A stretch of 64,000 bases of DNA. Source: Hoylesella loescheii. GTDB taxonomy: Bacteria; Bacteroidota; Bacteroidia; Bacteroidales; Bacteroidaceae. The notes under the pieces are model-generated. The model was not told where the DNA came from. It saw only the letters and a list, made by a program, of their open reading frames with translations, and ran no database searches. The stretch is taken from NCBI GenBank assembly GCA_021531755.1, contig JADYUK010000001.1, forward strand, positions 310,001 through 374,000. The letters are read 5' to 3'. A program made the translations under genes and the position numbers. The stretch's first letter is position 1. The number at the start of each line of letters is the position of its first letter. Positions 57,786-64,000 of this stretch are shown piece after piece.

Positions 57786-60188
57786 ATGAAGAGAACTATA
57801 TTCACAATAGCAGCTCTTAGCATCACAACGCTCATGCATGCAACTGTACGAGACACTGTCAATATTAACCTAGGCTGGCAGTTCCATCTTGGCCCACTCT
57901 CAGGTGTCTCTGACATGCGCACAGCTAAGACACAGACGGTCAATCTCCCTCATGACTTCCTCATCAACCAGCCTTGGGTTGAGCCTGATGCCTCAGAGCG
58001 TCCTGACAACAGTGATGCCGGCAGCAATGTCCGTAGCCGTCTCAGTCCACGTGGATTCAAGGAGATGAACACAGGATGGTACAGATACGAGCTTACTCCC
58101 GCAGCCGAATGGAAAGGTCGGCGTGTCATGCTCGATTTCCAGGGCATCATGCTTGTTGGTGACGTGTGGGTTAACGGCGAACTTGTTGGAGGGACAGATT
58201 ATGGGTATCTTGGTTTCGATATAGACATAACCGACCGTCTACGCTTCGACTCACCAAACGAGATTGTTGTCAAGGCAGACACACGCGAGCCGAATAACTC
58301 ACGCTGGTATACTGGCGGTGGACTCTATCGTGATGTCAATATAATTGTGACCAACCGCAAGCTATATTTTCCACGCCATCCGCTCTTCATCCGTACTGTC
58401 GACAACAACAAGGTGCTGATACGAGCAGAGATATTCAATCAAGGGAAGTCTGGGAAAATGTCTGTAGGAGTGAGGATTAAGGATGCTGCAGGCGCTGTCG
58501 TGTCAGACACTCGCCATGAGCTTGACTTCAACGCAAAATGGCGTGACCGTGAGTATGAGCTTGAGCCTATATCCCTTGCAGATGCTCATCTGTGGTCATG
58601 TGAGACACCTTATCTCTATACAGCCGAGGTGACACTCTACGATGCCTCTGGCAGTGTTGCCGACTGTATCAGCGAGCCATTCGGAGTCCGTACCATAGAG
58701 TTTACTCCTGATGAGGGCTTCAAGCTCAATGGCAAGAAAGTCTTGCTGAAAGGTTATGCCAACCACCATACTCTTGGAGCTCTAGGTGCGGCTGCCTATC
58801 CACGTGCTATGGAGAAGCGCATAAAGCTCGTCAAGCAGTATGGCATGAACCATATCCGTACATCCCACAATCCATATAGCGAGGAGTTCCTCCGCATCTG
58901 CGACCGTGAGGGTATTCTTGTCGTAGACGAGCTTTACGACAAATGGCTGAAGCAATATGCTGGAGGACGCGTCTCATGGGAGGCGTTATGGCAGCATGAT
59001 GTGCCAGAATGGGTAAAGCGCGACCGCAACCACCCTTCCGTTATCCTATGGAGCCTCGGCAATGAGCTTCAGCAGTATTCAAACCTGCCGTTTAACGATT
59101 GGGGCGTGACGGCCTATAAGCTGCAGTGTGAACTGCTCCGCCGTTATGACGACAGCCGTCTGACGACAGTCGCTATGCATCCTCGATACCGCAATATTGA
59201 TACAGACTCCATTCCCGCCGACCTTGCCATAGCTACCGAGGTCAACTCCTACAACTACCGCTATATGTATTTCCCCGGTGATAGCCGCCGATATCCAGAA
59301 AAGACATTCTACCAAAGTGAGGCGAGTGTGGCAGCCATGGGGCCGAATTTCTTCGAGATGGATTGTGATAAGGTCATCGGACTCGCCTATTGGGGTGCTA
59401 TTGATTATCTTGGTGAGAGTATGGGATGGCCTGTAAAGGGTTGGAATCAAGGGGTATTTGATATCTCGCTTCAACCTAAGCCCAATGCCTATTTCATGAA
59501 GACTTTCTTCTCTGACGCTCCAGAGGTACATATAGCTGTCATTGATAAAGGTGACGGAGGTAAACGTATGTGGAATGGCATCAATGTTGCCATCGGTGAC
59601 TATTCGGAGAATTGGAACCGCAATCCTGGTGATACTGTATCTCTATATACGTTTACGAATGGCGACGAGGTAGAGCTTCTCCTTAACGGCAAGAGCCTTG
59701 GCAAGAAATCAAACAGTCTCAACCCCAAGGAGCGCAACCGCATACGCTGGAATAATATACCATATTCACCAGGCCGTCTTGTCGCCATAGCCCGTAAGGA
59801 TGGTCGTGAGATAGCCCGCCATCAGATAGAGACGACAGGCGAGGCGACCCGTCTTAAACTTTCTGCCGACACGCAGACATGGTATGCTGACGGTACAGAC
59901 CTCCAGCATATCCGCATCCATGCTGTCGATAAACGTGGACGTAGAGTGTTCTCGGCAGGTGACAATCTCCGTTTCTCTGTCACAGGCAATGCTGAGATAG
60001 TCGCCGTGGACAATGGAAATATCATGTCAGCCGAGCTTGCGTCTGATCATGACCGTGACCTCTTCATGGGCTCCGCCCTTGTCATACTCCGCGCTGGTAC
60101 ATCTCCATCTAAAGTTACCTTGAAGGTGGAGTCAGATAAATATAAGACAGCTGTACTGAACCTCCTTACTACACCATCATCCAAGTAA
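57786..60188 (+). CDS. GH2 beta-galactosidase
   Basis: An 800-residue secreted GH2 enzyme. The start at 57786 (MKRTIFTIAALS) is chosen over an ATG 15 codons upstream because it begins the signal peptide. Order of parts: jelly-roll sugar-binding domain (LPHDFLINQPW, TGWYRYELTPAAEW), immunoglobulin-like domain, TIM barrel with acid/base Glu427 (SLGNELQQ) and nucleophile Glu512 (YQSEASV), then DUF4982-like and invasin/Big-like domains (TWYADGTDLQHIRIHAVDKRGR). The arrangement is that of Bacteroidota beta-galactosidases that trim galactan side chains of pectin; the position next to PL11 and CE12 supports this. It is the last gene of the plus-strand arm, followed by a strong terminator. Confidence 0.9.
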   Translation: MKRTIFTIAALSITTLMHATVRDTVNINLGWQFHLGPLSGVSDMRTAKTQTVNLPHDFLINQPWVEPDASERPDNSDAGSNVRSRLSPRGFKEMNTGWYRYELTPAAEWKGRRVMLDFQGIMLVGDVWVNGELVGGTDYGYLGFDIDITDRLRFDSPNEIVVKADTREPNNSRWYTGGGLYRDVNIIVTNRKLYFPRHPLFIRTVDNNKVLIRAEIFNQGKSGKMSVGVRIKDAAGAVVSDTRHELDFNAKWRDREYELEPISLADAHLWSCETPYLYTAEVTLYDASGSVADCISEPFGVRTIEFTPDEGFKLNGKKVLLKGYANHHTLGALGAAAYPRAMEKRIKLVKQYGMNHIRTSHNPYSEEFLRICDREGILVVDELYDKWLKQYAGGRVSWEALWQHDVPEWVKRDRNHPSVILWSLGNELQQYSNLPFNDWGVTAYKLQCELLRRYDDSRLTTVAMHPRYRNIDTDSIPADLAIATEVNSYNYRYMYFPGDSRRYPEKTFYQSEASVAAMGPNFFEMDCDKVIGLAYWGAIDYLGESMGWPVKGWNQGVFDISLQPKPNAYFMKTFFSDAPEVHIAVIDKGDGGKRMWNGINVAIGDYSENWNRNPGDTVSLYTFTNGDEVELLLNGKSLGKKSNSLNPKERNRIRWNNIPYSPGRLVAIARKDGREIARHQIETTGEATRLKLSADTQTWYADGTDLQHIRIHAVDKRGRRVFSAGDNLRFSVTGNAEIVAVDNGNIMSAELASDHDRDLFMGSALVILRAGTSPSKVTLKVESDKYKTAVLNLLTTPSSK

Positions 60189-60208
60189 CTGGGCAGGAAG
60201 ATAGATAT

Positions 60209-60270
60209 ACAACATGTCCCACAAGGGGCCTCGCACTGACGTGGCATCTTGTGGGACATGTTGTTTTTTC
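60209..60270 (+). terminator. Strong intrinsic terminator after the GH2 gene
   Basis: A 17-bp perfect stem (ACAACATGTCCCACAAG at 60209-60225 with its complement at 60248-60264) encloses a 22-nt loop and is followed by TTTTTTC. The convergent rhaM gene ends just beyond. Confidence 0.9.
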
Positions 60271-60333
60271 GCTGATATCTGTGTCACTTCTGTCCATGAG
60301 GAACAAATTGTATTTGTAGTATTTTTATCTACA

Positions 60334-60651
60334 TCAGTCCATGTGGAACAGCTCTTTGAGTGGGATGCTGACAGGCGAGTTGTCTGGATTGACCTCCATT
60401 ATATCGGCCATCATGTCCCACCATCTCTGTGTTATGGGGTCTACGTTTTCAGTGTCCTGGCTGTTTGTCTCCTTGTTGCATTTCTGTACAGCGAAGAGGA
60501 TGTTGGTCTCCTTGTCCCAGAATATGCTGTAGTCGCTGACGCCCTGGTCCTTAATCATCTGTTTCAGCTCGGGCCATATCGCGGCATGTCGTCTTTCGTA
60601 TTCCTCCTCGCATCCTGGCTTGAGGAACATCTTGAATGCAAATCTTTTCAT
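60334..60651 (-). CDS. rhaM: L-rhamnose mutarotase
   Basis: A 105-residue cytoplasmic enzyme (EC 5.1.3.32) that interconverts the alpha and beta anomers of L-rhamnose, supplying the form used by rhamnose isomerase. The sequence follows the family closely: RFAFKMFLKPGCEEEYERRHAAIWPEL with the active-site histidine, DYSIFWDKETNILFAV, and TQRWWDMMADIM with the paired tryptophans. Length matches the usual 104 residues. It lies downstream of CE12 and GH105 on the same strand, which ties the locus to rhamnose released from RG-I. Genes for rhamnose isomerase, kinase and aldolase are not in the window. Confidence 0.95.
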   Translation of the reverse strand: MKRFAFKMFLKPGCEEEYERRHAAIWPELKQMIKDQGVSDYSIFWDKETNILFAVQKCNKETNSQDTENVDPITQRWWDMMADIMEVNPDNSPVSIPLKELFHMD

Positions 60652-60823
60652 ATCTGTTGTTTTATTATTATCTCGGACATTTCATGACCGATGTCTTCAT
60701 GTTGTTGGTTGTGTCTCATGCCACATATAGTTTTGCCTCACATTTTGTATGGCGGTGAGAGCATATACTAATTGTTGATAATGTCCAGTCCCATGGTCTG
60801 CCTCTAAGATGTTGCCTTGTAGG

Positions 60824-62095
60824 TCAGTTTCCGTCTGGCTTTGCTGCGTCACGCTTTGTAGCCGGATACCATTTGAATGTTGAGGGATCGTCTGGCTGAG
60901 CCGGGTCATAGTCTTTCCATTCAGGAATGATATTCTCTACGAGTCCCTCAAGTTGCAGCTCTTTCATGCCCATGACCACCATCTTAGCCACCTCGTATGC
61001 TCCATAAGGGTTGAAGTGGGTATTGTCAGCGAGGTCCTTTTCCTGTCCTGGCCATGTCCCGGCAGGATAGTGTACGAGTGATTTCTTGCTGTCTTCATAT
61101 CCAAGGGTCTCGAAGAACGTCCTTGTCATGTCGTGAATCTCTATCACAGGGACATTCTCCCTTCGTGCCACATCCCTCATGGCGTCAGGATAATCTGCAT
61201 GTGTCTCTACGATATTCTTTTGTTTCTTGTCCCATGCGCGGCGTTGAGTAGGTGTGCAGAATATTATTTTACCGCCCTTCTCCCTCACTTTGTCTATGAA
61301 TATCTTGAGGTTATACTGGAAGTTGAACCATGCTCCCGCTCCCGCTGTCTTCTCTTTCTGGTCGTTATGTCCGAACTCACATACGACATAATCACCCTTC
61401 TTCAGCGTTGTCAGAATTTTCTCCAATCTGTTTCCAGCGAGGAACGACCCAGCAGTCAACCCGCTTTCCGCATGGTTAGAGATAGCCACCTGTTGTCCGA
61501 ACCATCTTGTTATCATCTGCCCCCAAGATGCGTATGGCTCGTTCTCCTGGTCCACCACTGTAGAGTTGCCACAGAGGTAGACAGTGCGGACATCGTCGGC
61601 TGGCTCAATCTTTATTGAGGCAACGGCGGGGTTCTCGCCGCTGAACTCCAATGTCAGTCTGTCGTCCCAGTTCAGGTAGTCATGCTCGCGAGGTTTCAGT
61701 TTTACCCTCATCTTCTCGCTAATATATGGCGAGCGTTTGTTCACGACGAATGTGAATACCTTCTGCTCTTTTTTTCTCGTCATACAGTTTTCTACCATGA
61801 GGCGTCGTGACTCAGCTCTGACACAAGTGACAGCCCTGTGCTTCCTTGAGCCTAAGCTGACAGTCACTCGGTAGTTGCCATCGGGCACTTTCACAGAGAA
61901 GTAGAAACCTTCCCCAGGCTGATGGCTCTTGTTGTTTATATCGTACCCGTAGCCTGTCGAGTCGTTATATTCCGGCTGTTGTCTAGTGAGGTCGAACACT
62001 TTTGTCTGCGCTTCTGCTGTTGTTGTGGCGGACGCTATTGCCACGACGAATAATAAAGACGAAAATGTATGATAGATTTTTTTATTTCTTATCAT
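60824..62095 (-). CDS. CE12 rhamnogalacturonan acetylesterase with N-terminal sandwich domain
   Basis: A 423-residue secreted SGNH esterase. The start at 62095 (MIRNKKIYHTF) lies two codons inside the longest frame; the signal peptide ends near TAEA. Residues of about 32-160 are a galactose-binding-like beta-sandwich (GEGFYFSVKVPDGNYRVTVSLG). The catalytic CE12 domain follows: nucleophile Ser in LCGNSTVVD, the oxyanion block GHNDQKE and the Asp-His pair in DNTHFNPYG near the C-terminus. Removing acetyl groups from RG-I galacturonate would open the backbone to PL11 and GH105. A tandem 38-nt repeat with hairpins lies upstream. Together with the double-domain gene at 55980 the locus encodes three CE12 domains. 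Confidence 0.9.
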   Translation of the reverse strand: MIRNKKIYHTFSSLLFVVAIASATTTAEAQTKVFDLTRQQPEYNDSTGYGYDINNKSHQPGEGFYFSVKVPDGNYRVTVSLGSRKHRAVTCVRAESRRLMVENCMTRKKEQKVFTFVVNKRSPYISEKMRVKLKPREHDYLNWDDRLTLEFSGENPAVASIKIEPADDVRTVYLCGNSTVVDQENEPYASWGQMITRWFGQQVAISNHAESGLTAGSFLAGNRLEKILTTLKKGDYVVCEFGHNDQKEKTAGAGAWFNFQYNLKIFIDKVREKGGKIIFCTPTQRRAWDKKQKNIVETHADYPDAMRDVARRENVPVIEIHDMTRTFFETLGYEDSKKSLVHYPAGTWPGQEKDLADNTHFNPYGAYEVAKMVVMGMKELQLEGLVENIIPEWKDYDPAQPDDPSTFKWYPATKRDAAKPDGN

Positions 62096-62134
62096 GGTCA
62101 TGAGTGGTGTTTTAGTTGATTATATATGGATATT

Positions 62135-62210
62135 CTGGAGGTGACAGATTACCTCCCATTAGGTTGGTGGAGCTGGAGGTGACGGATTACCTCCCATTAG
62201 GTTGGTGGAG
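62135..62210 (-). repeat. Tandem 38-nt repeat with internal hairpin upstream of CE12
   Basis: Two copies (62135-62172 and 62173-62210) differ at one base. Each contains GGAGGT and its complement ACCTCC eight nt apart, so each can form a short hairpin. They lie about 40 nt before the CE12 start, between GH105 and CE12. Confidence 0.85.
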
Positions 62211-62366
62211 CCGGACGAATAAGCCTTTATGGTTGGCCATTTAAATGATTTCCTGTATCTCAATCCCTATAGATATAATCATATAGCCATAATCCCTTTA
62301 TCCTTAACCCCGAGCATACCAGTTTCCCTTACTCCGATTTGTTCCATTCTCTTTTCCTGATGCCTT

Positions 62367-63686
62367 TTATTTCACATAGAATATGGGCTCGTCTGTTGCG
62401 GGGGCCTCGGGGTAGTAGTGTACAGCACTGTCATTCATCTTAATGCACATAGAGCCGAGGAGGTGGTATATCTCAGCTCCAGCCCATAGCGTGGGTCCGT
62501 AACCATGTGCCGCATAGTTGTTCACGGGGCGGTAGGCGTAGAATGCTGGGTCGAATGCCAGTCCTGTCCCGACACAAGTCCCTTCCACCTGTCCTTTCTC
62601 CGTTATGTGAGCCTGGACATAGTTCCAGGCGAGTAGTGTCTGCCCGATGTACGGCTCAGTCTCTATCCATCCCTTGTTTATGGCGTGGGCGAGGCAGTAG
62701 GCGTATATGGCAGTGCATGATGTCTCGAGATACGTGTCATTACGGTCGAGCAGCTGGTGCCATGCCCCGTCGTGTCCCTGCAGGGCGAGCAGTCCGTTGA
62801 GGTGTTGCTTCAGACAATCTTTCAAGAAATCATCCTCCTTAACGTCGAGCATTTCGCAGACTGTCAGCAGGGCCCATCCGTTTGCCCTTCCCCAGAAGAA
62901 CGAGGGGTGGTAACCATCCTTTGTCGGAGTCCATCCGTGACGGTAGAGCTGTTTCTCCGCCACCCACATTTTCTCCCTGAAGAGTCTGAACTGCTTCATC
63001 GCCTCTTCCCAGTTGCCGTTGAGGGCTAAGGCTGGTATACCCATGAACATGTCGTCGAGCCATACTGTGTTCTTGACAGGTCTGAGGCGTGCGAACTGCC
63101 CGTCTGTATATCTATGCTCCTTGTTCATGATGAAGTCATAGTATCTCTCTATCTGCTCGTCCCACAGTTTCTTGTCCTTCACCCCCATCTGGCTGTACCC
63201 TCTGTTCCTTGTCTTTATCATGGCGCTGCATATCGCCCCGCAGTCGTCGAGAGCGTCTGGTGAGACCACCTGTTCCATGAGTGGGTCGATGTTCTCTCCG
63301 TGCTCCTTCATCTTTATGAATCGTGGAGCTTGTTCTGCCAGGAAGCTCATCCTGTCTATGGCGTATCTGGTGTATCTGTTATCTCCAGTCAGTTCTCCTG
63401 CTCTTATCATCGCCGAGTATGTCACGCCCCATTCGTACGATGTCAGTCTGAAGTCACCCCGTCTCAGTTGTTTGCCCGTCTCGTCGAGCTCGGCGAATGT
63501 TGTTTTGTTGAGATAGTCATAGATACGGTCGATGGATGCCTTGACATCCTTCTGTGATGTCACGCCGTATGTATATTTGTATGCGGGTTTCATGAGATGT
63601 AACGGTGCTGTGGCGTCGTTGACGACGTCCTGTGCGGCAGCTGTCATGGCCGACAGCATGATGATTGATGTCAGGATATTCTTCAT
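62367..63686 (-). CDS. GH105 unsaturated rhamnogalacturonyl hydrolase
   Basis: A 439-residue secreted enzyme (signal peptide 1-19, ending AAAQ) of family GH105, which hydrates and removes the unsaturated galacturonate that lyases such as PL11 leave at the non-reducing end. It is an alpha/alpha barrel; catalytic-region motifs include DDCGAICSAM (147-156) and VWLDDMFMGIPAL with the likely catalytic Asp211, and the substrate-pocket segment FFWGRANGW. Length is somewhat above the 370-380 of cytoplasmic members because of the signal peptide and N-terminal extension, so it probably acts in the periplasm. It heads the minus-strand set GH105, CE12, rhaM. No promoter motif was found in the 314 nt upstream. 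Confidence 0.93.
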   Translation of the reverse strand: MKNILTSIIMLSAMTAAAQDVVNDATAPLHLMKPAYKYTYGVTSQKDVKASIDRIYDYLNKTTFAELDETGKQLRRGDFRLTSYEWGVTYSAMIRAGELTGDNRYTRYAIDRMSFLAEQAPRFIKMKEHGENIDPLMEQVVSPDALDDCGAICSAMIKTRNRGYSQMGVKDKKLWDEQIERYYDFIMNKEHRYTDGQFARLRPVKNTVWLDDMFMGIPALALNGNWEEAMKQFRLFREKMWVAEKQLYRHGWTPTKDGYHPSFFWGRANGWALLTVCEMLDVKEDDFLKDCLKQHLNGLLALQGHDGAWHQLLDRNDTYLETSCTAIYAYCLAHAINKGWIETEPYIGQTLLAWNYVQAHITEKGQVEGTCVGTGLAFDPAFYAYRPVNNYAAHGYGPTLWAGAEIYHLLGSMCIKMNDSAVHYYPEAPATDEPIFYVK

Positions 63687-64000
63687 TGTATGGTATTATT
63701 GTTGTTACGTTTATGTTGATGAGTTGATTCCGTTATTATCTTGTTATTTATATGCGGTGACCAGCCTGCCAGGCAGTCTCGTCTTACCATGGCCTATTTC
63801 CCACGGATGACCACGGATTATTTTTTATCCCATGGATATCCACGGATTATCACATGTGTTTATTCTTTTTGTCACGTGACAAGTCTCGTGTGAGAGAACT
63901 CATCTGTGACTTTCCGTGATATTCCGTGTGATAAGATTTTGTTCCATAATCATGTGCATAATATCATCCGAGACCTCCGCGTGAGTCCCACCTCTCCTGT
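63687..64000. repeat. Terminal intergenic region with CCACGGAT repeats
   Basis: No gene is supported. Two degenerate 22-nt copies occur at about 63800-63821 and 63829-63850 (CCCACGGATGACCACGGATT and CCCATGGATATCCACGGATT). Related inverted motifs (TCCGTGATATTCCGTGTG) follow near 63920. A similar copy is near 10825, upstream of the 232-residue protein gene. Confidence 0.6.

Overview
The window looks like a chromosomal segment of a gut or rumen Prevotella-like member of the Bacteroidota. The evidence is tandem SusC/SusD pairs, Bacteroidota-type promoters (TTTG, a gap of about 20 nt, then TAnnTTTG), many secreted glycoside hydrolases, and secreted proteins ending in short C-terminal modules like type IX secretion sorting domains. 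The last point fits Prevotella better than Bacteroides. Species is not assignable from sequence alone. I see no rRNA, tRNA, CRISPR array, intact insertion sequence or phage genes.

Layout. (1) 1-2600: a repeat-rich lead-in, then groES and groEL. (2) 2.6-13.6 kb: a hemicellulose cluster. A plus-strand GH2 enzyme converges on a minus-strand run of GH3, a small secreted protein, a GH43 arabinanase-like enzyme and a GH43-GH8 fusion; the last two are coupled by an ATGA overlap. (3) 14-29.3 kb: household and envelope genes: an alpha-2-macroglobulin-like protein without the thioester, an M6 metalloprotease, a dihydrofolate reductase fused to a C_GCAxxG_C_C module, a C69 dipeptidase, a small outer-membrane barrel protein, a CstA-type transporter and serS. 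(4) 30-63.7 kb: a rhamnogalacturonan I (RG-I) utilisation locus. The minus-strand arm holds two SusC/SusD pairs, a 722-aa secreted protein and a 1.5-kaa PL11 lyase with a beta-repeat tail. The plus-strand arm holds a GH35-GH2 double enzyme, a second PL11, a tandem CE12 esterase and a GH2 beta-galactosidase. A last minus-strand arm holds GH105, CE12 and L-rhamnose mutarotase.

How the RG-I genes would work together (inference from family knowledge): surface PL11 lyases cut the RG-I backbone, SusC/SusD pairs import the oligosaccharides, CE12 esterases remove acetyl groups, GH35 and GH2 enzymes trim galactose side chains, GH105 removes the unsaturated uronic acid left by the lyases, and RhaM interconverts rhamnose anomers. 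No hybrid two-component regulator, GH78/GH106 rhamnosidase or GH28 is present in the window.

The least explained element is a superfamily of about 20 interspersed hairpin units of 67-82 nt. The flanks are conserved, while the central stem changes sequence but stays self-complementary. Three arrays have exactly three tandem units. One array lies inside the predicted serS leader. One 75-nt unit sits in frame inside the signal-peptide region of the tandem CE12 gene, flanked by an 8-nt duplication.
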